Below are positions 54,987 to 63,773 of a DNA stretch of 64,000 nucleotides, in pieces. The notes under the pieces were generated by a model, which had not been told where the DNA came from, ran no database searches, and saw only the letters and a list, made by a program, of their open reading frames with translations. Position numbers and translations under genes: made by a program. The stretch is from Ancylothrix sp. D3o (GTDB taxonomy: Bacteria; Cyanobacteriota; Cyanobacteriia; Cyanobacteriales; Oscillatoriaceae): contig NZ_JAMXEX010000013.1 in the NCBI RefSeq assembly GCF_025370775.1, positions 110,860 to 174,859 on the forward strand, read 5' to 3'. Numbering within the stretch: position 1 is the first letter of the stretch; every line of letters starts with the position of its first letter.

Positions 54987-56750
54987 CTACTTTTTGAAAT
55001 AGGTTTTAAAGATTTCGTGGGCAATGGGGGCGGCGGCGGTGGCCCCATAACCGCCATTTTCCACCACAACCCCGATGGCAATTTGGGGGTCATGGGCCGG
55101 CCCGTAAGCCACATAATTAGAATTATCCTGTTGACCCAGGACTTCCGCCGTGCCGGTTTTGCCAGCAGTCAGAGGAATTGAACCATCCTTTAACCCTTGA
55201 CCTGTACCTTTTTCCACCACCGCAATTAATCCCTTACGCACAGCCTCAACCGTTCCTGGTTTCATGCCGGTTGCTTCCGGTTTAGTTGCCGGTGTATTTG
55301 TTTGAGTTGCCAGCAAATGTGGTTTCACCCGATATCCGCCATTGGCAATTGTCGCCACCATCACGGCCATTTCTAAAGGAGTCACCAAAACCACCCCTTG
55401 CCCGATGGCCATTGTCACCGTATCACCGGCATACCATTCTTCACCATAAAGCTTTAGCTTTTCTGCCGGTGTGGGGACAGAACCATGATTACCTTGGCCC
55501 AATCCCAGCAACTTCAAATCTGTTGTCTCGCCAACCCCCATCAATCGCGCCCATTTGGCAATTTGTTCAGGGCCGGCAGCAATTCCCATCTGATAAAAAA
55601 ACGTATTGGAACTATAAGCCAGCGCATCCGTAAAACCTATCGGGCCATAACCGCCCCCGTGTTCATGGAAGCTGACACCCCCCACCACAATTGAGTCTGA
55701 ACTCACCAAAATTGAATCTGGGGAAAACTTGCCCGACTCCATCCCCGCCACCGAGGTGACTATTTTAAACGTACTCCCTGGCGGGTAGCCTTCGAGGGCG
55801 CGATTCAAAAAAGGTTTGTCTTTTGCTTGCAAGGAATCCCACTCTTGGGGCGTAATTTTGCGGGTGAACAAATTGGGGTCAAAGGTGGGGCCAGAAGCGA
55901 GGGCCAAAACCGCGCCGGTTTTGATGTCAACAACCGCAATACCGCCGCGTCTACCGTTGAGGGCTTTTTCTGCCGTTTTTTGTAACTCAGCATCAAGGGT
56001 GAGACGCACCGGCTGTCCTGCTTTGGGCGGGATGATTCCTAATTCCCGCAGTTCGCTACCTTTGGCGTCCACTTCAATGAGCCGGTTTCCCCACACTCCG
56101 GCTAGTTTGTCGTTGACTTTGCGCTCAATTCCCATTTGCCCGACAATCATTCCCATCGGGTATTCTGGATGCTTTTTGAGGTCTTCTGTAGTCGCTTCGC
56201 CAATGTATCCCAAAACATGAGCGCCGATTTTGCCGTTGGGGTAATACCGGCTTGCTTCTTCCCGAATTTCTACTCCCCTAAATTCTTGCGCTTTTTCTGC
56301 AAGAACTGTGAACGCTTGGGGGCTAATGTCGCGGCTGATGCGTACCGGCAAGGAAGAATTATAACCAATGCGTTGTAATTTTTGGACAATTTCCAAGGCC
56401 GGTAAATTCAATATTTCACTGAGCCGGTGGGCGGTGGTTCGCCATTGTTCGGGCTTTTGTTCTTTTGGCCATAAATAAACGCTGCGGGTGAGCCGGTTGG
56501 CTGCCAAAAGTTTGCCCTTGCGGTCTAAAATATTGCCGCGCTCTGCAACTATGGCAACCGGACGAATGCGGTTTTGCTCGGCCCGCGTGCGGTTATATTG
56601 TCCCTCAAAAATTTGCAATTGTATTAAGCGAAAAAGAAACACATTTAAAAAGAAAGTCACAATCAGCATCAGGACAACTGACCGACCGGCCTTCGGTAGA
56701 GTGACATTAACAGAACGCGAACGAGTTGAGAAACTTAACTCCCTTGCCAT
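54987..56750 (-). CDS. mrdA: Penicillin-binding protein 2 (peptidoglycan transpeptidase)
   Basis: About 587 residues from ATG 56750. AAGGGAA precedes this start at proper spacing, while the frame extending to 57062 lacks family similarity. One membrane helix (about 25-45, VVLMLIVTFFLNVFLFRLI), a dimerisation domain (NILDRKGKLLAANR), then the transpeptidase with STFK (YPPGSTFKIVTS), SSN (AYSSNTFFYQMG) and KTG (TAGKTGTAEV). PBP2 makes cross-links in side-wall growth with RodA. Confidence 0.94.
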   Translation of the reverse strand: MARELSFSTRSRSVNVTLPKAGRSVVLMLIVTFFLNVFLFRLIQLQIFEGQYNRTRAEQNRIRPVAIVAERGNILDRKGKLLAANRLTRSVYLWPKEQKPEQWRTTAHRLSEILNLPALEIVQKLQRIGYNSSLPVRISRDISPQAFTVLAEKAQEFRGVEIREEASRYYPNGKIGAHVLGYIGEATTEDLKKHPEYPMGMIVGQMGIERKVNDKLAGVWGNRLIEVDAKGSELRELGIIPPKAGQPVRLTLDAELQKTAEKALNGRRGGIAVVDIKTGAVLALASGPTFDPNLFTRKITPQEWDSLQAKDKPFLNRALEGYPPGSTFKIVTSVAGMESGKFSPDSILVSSDSIVVGGVSFHEHGGGYGPIGFTDALAYSSNTFFYQMGIAAGPEQIAKWARLMGVGETTDLKLLGLGQGNHGSVPTPAEKLKLYGEEWYAGDTVTMAIGQGVVLVTPLEMAVMVATIANGGYRVKPHLLATQTNTPATKPEATGMKPGTVEAVRKGLIAVVEKGTGQGLKDGSIPLTAGKTGTAEVLGQQDNSNYVAYGPAHDPQIAIGVVVENGGYGATAAAPIAHEIFKTYFKK

Positions 56751-57088
56751 ATTTCCCTTGGAGCTTCTGCAAAATGGCGGCCAAGTGTCCGCAAAGACAC
56801 AAACCCTTATATCCATCTTTCTTACACCGATGAGATGGGTTCGCTCAGGAAACTTATTGATGTTTGCGGATAGGAATTTTTGGTTTTGGTACCGATTCTT
56901 GAGGGGTGAGAGCCCGTATCTTGATTGCAGCCGGTAGGTTTTATGATGTTTTAAAAATTTAACAACTTTGTTGCAAACAACCAGCCTTAAATATAAGGGC
57001 TGATTTTGTCTTGCCCATGTTTTCCTGAGCAAAGCTAAAACCTTGCGAATCCAATACAACATCTATCCTTGAAAGAGCAAAGCGCACT
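56751..57088. other. Divergent promoter gap between PBP2 and the patatin gene
   Basis: About 340 bases with both promoters; no confident boxes. The minus strand is open here as an upward extension of the PBP2 frame, but it is not coding by family comparison. Confidence 0.35.
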
Positions 57089-58180
57089 ATGTCTTATAAA
57101 TTTAAAATTTTGTCGATTGATGGCGGCGGAATTCGCGGCATTTTGCCGGCGACAATTTTAGCGGAAATTGAAAAGCGCACCGGCCTACGAGTTTTTGAGA
57201 TGTTTGATTTGATGGCCGGCACTTCTACCGGCGGAATGCTGGCTTTAGGCTTAGCAAAACCAAACCCCAACAACCCCACCGAAGCTGAATATACCGCTAA
57301 AGATTTGGTAGAATTCTATAAAAAACACGGCAAAACAATTTTCCAAAAACAGCGTCTTGTGGAAGTGCGCCGAAAGTTTTTACAGCCAATTTTAACCCAA
57401 ATGCAAAAGCTTTCTGGGGAACCGATAGGGGATATTGAAGATTTATTTGACCCGAAATATATTGCTCAGGGTCGAGAAGATGTCCTCGATAAATTGCTCG
57501 GCGAAATGCCTCTGGAAAAGGCGCTCAAAGAAGTGTTTATTACCAGTTATGATACTGTTTTGCGGCTGCCGGTTTTCTTTACCAGTAAGGATAAACTACC
57601 TTGGTATGGAGAAAATTATCGGAAAATTTGCAAAGGTTTTACGATGAAACAAGCGGCGATGGCGACTTCGGCTGCACCGACTTATTTTCCGTCTTTTTTA
57701 TTACCGACTGAAGCGGACTCAAACGCCAATGGTTCTTACTGTTTGGTGGATGGGGCTGTTTTTGCCAATAATCCCACTTCTCTGGCGATTATGGAGGCGA
57801 TTATTGATGCCAAAAAAGAGGGTAAAACACTTAATATGGATGATATTTTGGTGGTTTCGTTGGGAACCGGTTCGCTGACGCGAAAATTTCCTTACGAAAA
57901 AACTAAAAGATGGGGGGTTTTAGAGTGGATTGAGCCTATTATTCAAATTACTCTGGATGGGCAAAGTGAGTCGGTGGCTTGTCAGCTTGAACAGTTGTTA
58001 CCCAATGCAAATGAAAAGCCTAAGCAATATTATCGTTTTCAAGGCTCGCTGGATAAGGCAAATGATAATCTTGATGATCCGAGTCCTGAAAATATTGCCA
58101 ATTTAGAAGAGTTGGCAAGACGTATTATTAAAGAAAGAGATAAGGATTTGGATCAGTTGTGCGAACAGTTGATGCGATAG
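57089..58180 (+). CDS. Patatin-like phospholipase
   Basis: 363 residues. Oxyanion hole DGGGIRGILPA, nucleophile elbow AGTSTGGMLALG, and the Asp of the dyad in LVDGAVFANNPT. These make an intact Ser-Asp lipid acyl hydrolase. Patatins of this type occur in CBASS defence as CapV effectors, but no cyclase gene is next to it, so a housekeeping lipase role is equally likely. Transcribed with the SAM hydrolase gene only if the terminator between them leaks. Confidence 0.92.
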   Translation: MSYKFKILSIDGGGIRGILPATILAEIEKRTGLRVFEMFDLMAGTSTGGMLALGLAKPNPNNPTEAEYTAKDLVEFYKKHGKTIFQKQRLVEVRRKFLQPILTQMQKLSGEPIGDIEDLFDPKYIAQGREDVLDKLLGEMPLEKALKEVFITSYDTVLRLPVFFTSKDKLPWYGENYRKICKGFTMKQAAMATSAAPTYFPSFLLPTEADSNANGSYCLVDGAVFANNPTSLAIMEAIIDAKKEGKTLNMDDILVVSLGTGSLTRKFPYEKTKRWGVLEWIEPIIQITLDGQSESVACQLEQLLPNANEKPKQYYRFQGSLDKANDNLDDPSPENIANLEELARRIIKERDKDLDQLCEQLMR

Positions 58181-58189
58181 GCTGGAGAT

Positions 58190-58215
58190 AGCCCACCATC
58201 AGGCCGGTGGGCTTT
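58190..58215 (+). terminator. Terminator after the patatin gene
   Basis: AGCCCACC (58190-58197) and GGTGGGCT (58206-58213) form an 8-bp perfect stem; a short T stretch follows. It is 10 bases past the stop. Confidence 0.75.
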
Positions 58216-58235
58216 GCAATGGCAAACAAAAAACT

Positions 58236-59024
58236 ATGAACAAAAACCGGCTGATTACTTTATTAACAGATTTTGGGTTACAGGATGTTTATGTTGGGGT
58301 GATGAAAGGTGTTATTGCTCAAATTAACCCCGGCTTAAATGTGGTGGATCTCACCCATCAAATCCCCCCGCAAGATGTGGCTGCTGGCCGGTTTTGTTTG
58401 ATGAATGCTTATAATTATTTTCCTTTAGAAACGGTTCATATTGCGGTGGTTGATCCGGGGGTGGGAAGTCATCGGCGCGGTGTTGCTGTGGAGTTTGCGG
58501 GGGGGTTTTTGGTAGGGCCGGATAATGGGTTATTTAGTGGGGTTTTATCGCAAACTAGCGCGATTTCTGCGGTGGAATTAACAAATAAGAAATATTGGCG
58601 AACACCGGCACCAAGTACCACCTTTCACGGACGGGATATTTTTGCGGCGGTGGGGGCTTATTTAGCCGGTGGAATTAATATTAAAGAGTTGGGAGATGTT
58701 ATTGATCCTAACAGTTTGGTGCAGCTTTCGATGGCTGAATATATGCAGACTGATGAAGGAATTAACGGTTGTATTCAGTATGTTGACCGCTTTGGAAATT
58801 TAGTTACAAATATAGAGGCCGGTTTGGTAAAAAACGGCAATTGGTGTGTTGTTGTGGGGGATATTTCTATTGCTGTCGGTAATACTTATAGTGATGTTAA
58901 AGTTGGGGAATTGGTGAGTTTAACCGGCAGTCATGGTTGGGTAGAAATTGCCGTCAATGGCGGAAATGCTGGGGATATTTTGCAGATTGGGGTTGGCGAG
59001 TCGGTGAGGGTGATTTGGCGCTAA
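58236..59024 (+). CDS. SAM hydrolase / SAM hydroxide adenosyltransferase (DUF62)
   Basis: 262 residues. Signatures: LLTDFGLQDVYVGVMKGVI, DLTHQIPPQDV, HIAVVDPGVGSHRRGVAVE and FHGRDIFAAVGAYLA. The family splits SAM into adenosine and methionine using water; related fluorinases and chlorinases add halide. Ordinary bacterial members are hydrolases. Full length. Confidence 0.92.
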   Translation: MNKNRLITLLTDFGLQDVYVGVMKGVIAQINPGLNVVDLTHQIPPQDVAAGRFCLMNAYNYFPLETVHIAVVDPGVGSHRRGVAVEFAGGFLVGPDNGLFSGVLSQTSAISAVELTNKKYWRTPAPSTTFHGRDIFAAVGAYLAGGINIKELGDVIDPNSLVQLSMAEYMQTDEGINGCIQYVDRFGNLVTNIEAGLVKNGNWCVVVGDISIAVGNTYSDVKVGELVSLTGSHGWVEIAVNGGNAGDILQIGVGESVRVIWR

Positions 59025-59031
59025 AAATCCC

Positions 59032-59754
59032 TTAACGATAGTTAACAAGCCAGAGGGAATAATCTTCTAATAATTGATAGTTTGGGGAAGTCTTTACGAT
59101 AGCTTTTAAATCACATAAAGGCAGAGTAAACTTTTTTTTATCGCGGAGACGTTCGACATTTACCAAAATGCCGGCTTCTTCATCTATAAAGTTATCAAAT
59201 CCCAAAAATTTAAACGTATCTGTGTAACAAGGACGAATTTTCTTTAATTTCTCGTATTCTTTTTGGCTTTTTCCGCCATAGAGATATTCATCTTCCCATA
59301 AAAACTCTTCGCGGCTCGTTAAATTGAAAGGTTTTTCAAGATTTTTATCTAGGTAATTGAGATAAGTTTCGAGGTTTTTATCGCTGACTTCTAGGTTTAG
59401 GCTTCTTAAATTTTTTTTGACTCTGGCTGCAAGTTCATCGAGGTTGATTGCGGGTTCAAATTCTTGCTCTTCTTCAAAAAGTTTGAGAATATCTGGGAGG
59501 GGAAAATCATCTTGTTCGGTGAGTTTTAACAAAGAAGACTTATTGATGGGGCTTTGTTCCAATTCTGCCAAAAAGCGGTTAAGCTGATGGCGGGTATTTT
59601 GGGAAGGCCGGTAACAAATGGTTTCATCAATTTCGAGTAGGGGCGGGTTCTTGGATATGGTGGCTTCTAACTTAGATTTGGCTGAATCCGCCTCTACTGG
59701 TGTGGCCGGCTTTGTCTTGCTGTTATTTTTTTTACCTTGTCCCGATTTGGCCAT
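59032..59754 (-). CDS. Acidic protein of unknown function
   Basis: 240 residues. A Lys/Ser/Thr-rich N-terminus (about 1-35) is followed by a helical, Glu/Leu-rich middle (about 55-140, with KKNLRSLNLEVSDKNLETYL). A compact C-terminal domain holds FLWEDEYLYGGKS and LPLCDLKAI. No motif recognised. Convergent with the SAM hydrolase gene, 7 bases apart. Confidence 0.65.
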   Translation of the reverse strand: MAKSGQGKKNNSKTKPATPVEADSAKSKLEATISKNPPLLEIDETICYRPSQNTRHQLNRFLAELEQSPINKSSLLKLTEQDDFPLPDILKLFEEEQEFEPAINLDELAARVKKNLRSLNLEVSDKNLETYLNYLDKNLEKPFNLTSREEFLWEDEYLYGGKSQKEYEKLKKIRPCYTDTFKFLGFDNFIDEEAGILVNVERLRDKKKFTLPLCDLKAIVKTSPNYQLLEDYSLWLVNYR

Positions 59755-59835
59755 TGCGTTTTACCCCCGCCCCCAGGTTCATAATTAAACTGTATCTTAA
59801 AAAAAGCTGGTTTTTTTAGCGTATCAAAAATAACT

Positions 59836-60480
59836 ATGACACAGATTCCTTTGCCAGAAAAAGTTTACCAAGGTCAGTTTGGGGAATTTACAATTACAGA
59901 AGCGGATAAGGCCGGTGTGGCTGTTTACCGCAGTGGTTTGATGGTAGCGGCGCTTTGTTTTGTGGCCGGTGTGAGTTGGGTTTTGTTGGGTGGCGAGAGA
60001 GGTGTGGTGCTGGATGTGCTTTTTGTGGGGTTTTATGGGGGGCTTGGTGTATCTTTATGGACAATTCATATTTATTTGGAGGTTTTACACCGGCTTTTAC
60101 AGGTGTTTTGGTTGGTTGGTGGTTTAACGGCGCTGGTGGTTAAAGGTCGGTTTGAGGGGCCGGTGGTGGTGGCGGTTTATGAGCATCCTTTGTGGTTGTT
60201 GGGAGTTGGTTTTGTTTTTGCGGCTTTGACGGGGATTTATTTTAAGGAGGCTTTTTGTTTTAACCGGCTTGAAACTAAGGTTTTGACGCCTTTAGTGCCG
60301 GTTTTGTTGTTGGGTCATTTGCTCAAGGTTGTGCCGGTGGAAGCAGAGGCGGTTTTGTTGGGGATTTGGGGAGTTTTGTTTTTGGTTTTTGCGCTGAGAA
60401 AAGTGTGGCAAGAAATGCCCGATGATATTGGGGATAAGAGTGTTTTTGAGTATTTGCACAATGGGGGAAGTGGGGGTTGA
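59836..60480 (+). CDS. DUF2301 integral membrane protein
   Basis: 214 residues. N-terminal soluble segment (GQFGEFTITEADKAGVAVYR) then six or so hydrophobic helices, matching DUF2301. Function unknown. The codons here are very G/T-rich on the plus strand. A strong terminator follows. Confidence 0.88.
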   Translation: MTQIPLPEKVYQGQFGEFTITEADKAGVAVYRSGLMVAALCFVAGVSWVLLGGERGVVLDVLFVGFYGGLGVSLWTIHIYLEVLHRLLQVFWLVGGLTALVVKGRFEGPVVVAVYEHPLWLLGVGFVFAALTGIYFKEAFCFNRLETKVLTPLVPVLLLGHLLKVVPVEAEAVLLGIWGVLFLVFALRKVWQEMPDDIGDKSVFEYLHNGGSGG

Positions 60481-60519
60481 TAGGGGTTTTTTGTTGTAGG
60501 AAGTAGAGAAATTTTTTCT

Positions 60520-60552
60520 AAAAACCCGGTTTGTAAGAAAAGCCGGGTTTTT
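60520..60552 (+). terminator. Terminator after the DUF2301 gene
   Basis: AAAAACCCGG (60520-60529) and CCGGGTTTTT (60543-60552), a perfect 10-bp stem ending in T. Same wording as the fabD terminator. Confidence 0.85.
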
Positions 60553-60631
60553 CTGTACCACATTTATAGGAAAAACGCTATATTTTTAACGCGATTAGAC
60601 AAAAGATTTATCTACAGCAGGGAGCAAGAGG

Positions 60632-61774
60632 GTGTTTGAGGAGCGGGTGTTTTGGTGGGCTTGGTCTAAGGTTCCTGGGGTGGGGCCGGTTTTGATGGGG
60701 CGTTTGCGGGATTGTTTTGGGGGGTTGCGTGAGGCTTGGGAGGCTACGGAGAGGGATTTGAGGGGGGTTGAGGGGTTTGGCCGGCAGACGGTGGAGGGGG
60801 TGGTGCGATGGCGTGCACAGGTGGATTTAGAGAAAGCGTGGGGGGAGCATTTAGAGAAGAATCCGGATTTTTGGACACCGGCGGATGAAGGTTATCCGCG
60901 TTTGTTGTTAGAGATTCCCAGTCCGCCACCGGTTTTGTATTATCGGGGCATTGTGGATATGTCGGAAAGTTTGGGTTTGCGCCCTCTGGTGGGGGTGGTG
61001 GGGACGCGGGAACCTTCCGAGTATGGCCGGCGTTGGACTCGGAAAATTTGTAGGGCTTTGGCGGCGCGTGGATTTACGGTGGTTTCGGGTTTAGCGGCGG
61101 GAATTGATACGGAGGCTCACCGGGGTTGTTTGGAGGCGGGGGGCCGGACTTTGGCTGTGATGGGGACGGGGGTTGATTTGGTTTATCCGCCTCGGAATGT
61201 TTCGCTTTATGGGGAGATTGTTGCTCAAGGGGCTGTTTTGAGTGAGTATCCGGCGGGTACGGGGCCAGATCGTGCTCATTTTCCGCAGCGAAATCGGATT
61301 ATTGCTGGGTTGTGTCGGGCTGTTTTGGTAATGGAGGCGCCTCTGCGATCTGGGGCTTTGATTACGGCTAATTTGGCGGCGGATTTTGGCAGGGATGTTT
61401 TTGTTTTGCCTGGGTCTTTGGATAATCCTAATGCGCTTGGTTGTTTGGGTTTGTTGAGTAAGGGGGCTCAGGTGATTTTGAATGAGGGTCTTTTGTTGGA
61501 GATGTTGGGATCTATTCCGCCGGTTGATGTTGCTGAGGTTGGTGTGGGGGAGACTCAGCTTTCTTTGTTTGAGGAGGTTTCTTCGGGGCCGGTGTCGGGT
61601 TTGTCTGCTGAGTTGATGCAGGTTTTCCAGGTGATTTCTTCTCAAGAATTGCCGTTTGATTTGATTGTGGAAAAGGCTAATTTACCCGCCTCTACTGTAT
61701 CAAGTTCGCTTTTACAGTTGGAGTTGTTGGGCTTGGTTTCTCAGTTGCCAGGGATGCGATATCAACGCTGTTGA
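60632..61774 (+). CDS. dprA: DNA-processing protein DprA
   Basis: 380 residues from a GTG at 60632 (GGGAGCAAGAG precedes it). Short N-terminal SAM-like domain, then the Rossmann core with GVVGTREPSEYGRRWTRK, VVSGLAAGIDTEAH, AVMGTGVDLVYPP, FPQRNRIIAGL and GALITANLAADFGRDVFV. A C-terminal winged helix (IVEKANLPASTVSSSLLQLE) completes it. DprA loads RecA on incoming single-stranded DNA during transformation. comF is also in the window. Confidence 0.95.
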   Translation: MFEERVFWWAWSKVPGVGPVLMGRLRDCFGGLREAWEATERDLRGVEGFGRQTVEGVVRWRAQVDLEKAWGEHLEKNPDFWTPADEGYPRLLLEIPSPPPVLYYRGIVDMSESLGLRPLVGVVGTREPSEYGRRWTRKICRALAARGFTVVSGLAAGIDTEAHRGCLEAGGRTLAVMGTGVDLVYPPRNVSLYGEIVAQGAVLSEYPAGTGPDRAHFPQRNRIIAGLCRAVLVMEAPLRSGALITANLAADFGRDVFVLPGSLDNPNALGCLGLLSKGAQVILNEGLLLEMLGSIPPVDVAEVGVGETQLSLFEEVSSGPVSGLSAELMQVFQVISSQELPFDLIVEKANLPASTVSSSLLQLELLGLVSQLPGMRYQRC

Positions 61775-62145
61775 GATGAGGGCTAGTCAGGGGATTTTTA
61801 TTTGGATTTGTTTTTTATAATCTTCCCGCAGGTAGATGACAACCATTCAAAATCAGCGAATTATTAGATTGGGTCGCCGGTGAGAAATGCGGTGATAGTT
61901 GGCATCGTAATTTTTAAGGCTTTTTGTTATAAATTTGTTGCATTATTTGCGGGAATATTGAAAGGGCCAGAAGCTCAATTCCCTAAGCGGTAAGCTTCTC
62001 TCCTTGGGAAAATTTTAAGAAAGTTTTTAAGCCTAGAAATGATACCAGTAAATATATCGCAAGGTGGAGGAGATGAGAGGGGAGTTTTCCATAAGCTGAG
62101 GATACAGAGAACACAAGTTAACAAACAATTCGAGGAGAATACTCT
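61775..62145 (+). promoter_or_regulatory. Upstream region of the hemerythrin gene
   Basis: About 370 bases. An inverted repeat AGAAGCT (61969-61975) / AGCTTCT (61993-61999) and a clear ribosome binding site GAGGAG just before ATG 62146. No confident -35/-10 pair. Confidence 0.35.
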
Positions 62146-63177
62146 ATGCCAGTTACTCTTGAGGATACTAAGCGTCAGGCTATCGGTACAAAGTTGGCAG
62201 ATATTAAGGCTCTGCAAAATCTGCTGATTTCTATCGAAGAAATGCTGCTGTCTGCTCTTACGGATTCTGATCTCAGCGACCGGCTGCGGAATATGCTGGA
62301 AGATGACCGTAAAAATTTGGGTGTTCTTGACACTGTGATTGTTCAATATGGTGTGAAGGGCCAACCGAAAGAAACCACCGAAAAAATGGTGGGAGAAATT
62401 CAGAAGTTGATGCAAGGTTCGGAGTTGACTCTCTTTGAAAAGTTTGCTCAATTAGAATTGCTGAAACATAAGCAAACAATGAGCGGTTTGCTGATTCACA
62501 AAGCTGCTCAGGTGGTTGGTGCTGATGTGGAAGCTGCGATTACTCCTCTTAATACCGTTAATTTTGAAAACCGCTCTCACCAAGAACAATTGAAGGCGTT
62601 TTTGGAAATTTTGGGTGTGCGTGAATTGACCGGCCAAAATCCTGATCAAGGTATTTGGGCTCGTGTTCAAGATGCGATGGCTGCTTTGACTGGGGTAGCT
62701 GGAAGTGTGATTACCCGCACCAAGGATGACATGAATATCCTGGAAATCATCCGTATGGATCACACCAAAGTTAATACCTTGTTCATGCAAGTTCAAGGCA
62801 CCAATGATGCGGCTAAAATTCAAGAGTATTTTGGCCAAATTTTCAAAGATTTGAGTGCTCACGCGCAAGCCGAAGAAGAAGTGGTTTATCCTGCAATTCG
62901 TTCCTACTACAAACGGACGGAAGATTTGTATAGCGATCAAGCTGAAATGAAGCAAATGCTAACACAAATTCAGTCTTTGTCGCCGTCTTCTCCGAATTTC
63001 AAGGAAAATGTTAAGCGCTTGATGGATGCGGTGATGTCTCACGTTCGTCAAGAAGAAAACGAAATGTTCCCCAAAATTACTGAGAACTTCAGCGAGAAAC
63101 AACAAGAAGAAATGGCAACTCAGTTTAAGACTGCCAAGAGCAAGTTCCAAGATAAAATGGCTGCTAATTTGAAGTAA
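62146..63177 (+). CDS. Hemerythrin-like protein with long N-terminal helical domain
   Basis: 343 residues. Residues about 1-190 are helical with a repeating charged pattern (LADIKALQNLLISIEEMLLS, LLKHKQTMSGLLIHKA), unlike a known enzyme. Residues about 200-335 form a hemerythrin domain with iron ligands in MDHTKVNTLF, SAHAQAEEEVVYPA and SHVRQEENEMFPK (His and Glu in each). Such proteins bind a di-iron site and sense or carry oxygen, or buffer iron or peroxide. A hairpin separates it from the second hemerythrin gene. Confidence 0.87.
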   Translation: MPVTLEDTKRQAIGTKLADIKALQNLLISIEEMLLSALTDSDLSDRLRNMLEDDRKNLGVLDTVIVQYGVKGQPKETTEKMVGEIQKLMQGSELTLFEKFAQLELLKHKQTMSGLLIHKAAQVVGADVEAAITPLNTVNFENRSHQEQLKAFLEILGVRELTGQNPDQGIWARVQDAMAALTGVAGSVITRTKDDMNILEIIRMDHTKVNTLFMQVQGTNDAAKIQEYFGQIFKDLSAHAQAEEEVVYPAIRSYYKRTEDLYSDQAEMKQMLTQIQSLSPSSPNFKENVKRLMDAVMSHVRQEENEMFPKITENFSEKQQEEMATQFKTAKSKFQDKMAANLK

Positions 63178-63202
63178 GAATGCTTGATTTCAGCCTGTAA
63201 TT

Positions 63203-63237
63203 AATAATTCCACCACCGTTGATGTGGTGGGATTATT
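63203..63237 (+). terminator. Hairpin between the two hemerythrin genes
   Basis: AATAAT-T-CCACCAC (63203-63216) and GTGGTGG-G-ATTATT (63224-63237) form a long stem with one mismatch and a 7-base loop. It may partly terminate or stabilise the upstream mRNA. GGGAGGAA before the next ATG is the ribosome binding site. Confidence 0.65.
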
Positions 63238-63266
63238 CCATTCACTTAAGGGAGGAATAAAAAGTT

Positions 63267-63737
63267 ATGATTCAAGAAGATAAACCGGAAATTATCGAGT
63301 TGATCGAAAGCGATCACCGCAAGGTAGAAAAGATTTTTTCGGACATTGAAGCCACCAATGACAGCAAAAAATTAAAAAAGTTGGTGGAACTGCTTTATTT
63401 TGAGTTAAATGCTCACACGGAAACGGAAGAGTTGACTGTTTATCCGGCGATGACGGAACACCGAGAAACGGAAAAGTTTCTTGATGAAGCGGAGGAGGAG
63501 CACGTTGAGACGAAGGTTTTGCTAGAAGAAATTTCGCGGATGGAGCCAACGGCTTCTGGGTTTAAGAAAAAGGTTATGCAACTCAAAGAAGCTGTGATGC
63601 ACCATGTGCAGGAAGAGGAAAGAGAAATTTTGCCGATGGTGCAAGAAGCGATGAGTGATGGCGAACTTGAGGGGCTGGCTGATGAGTTCCTAGAGGCAAA
63701 AATTCGCGTTAAGGAAGATTTGATGGGAGATGAATAA
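63267..63737 (+). CDS. Hemerythrin domain protein, single domain
   Basis: 156 residues, wholly a hemerythrin domain: ESDHRKVEKIF, NAHTETEELTVYPAM, EEEHVETKVLLEE and HHVQEEEREILPM supply the His and Glu ligands. Highly acidic. It is about 85 bases after the two-domain hemerythrin protein on the same strand, likely coexpressed. Confidence 0.9.
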   Translation: MIQEDKPEIIELIESDHRKVEKIFSDIEATNDSKKLKKLVELLYFELNAHTETEELTVYPAMTEHRETEKFLDEAEEEHVETKVLLEEISRMEPTASGFKKKVMQLKEAVMHHVQEEEREILPMVQEAMSDGELEGLADEFLEAKIRVKEDLMGDE

Positions 63738-63773
63738 ATTTAGAGGGTGGGGGTTAACTCCACCCATTGTTTT

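Noticed and set aside
55286..56937. Plus-strand open frames across PBP2 and many similar antisense frames elsewhere
   Set aside because: They are other-frame readings of clear genes; their codon patterns and sequences show no protein family features.
57089..58180. Patatin as a CBASS effector
   Set aside because: No cGAS/DncV-like cyclase or other CBASS gene adjoins it; neighbours are housekeeping genes.
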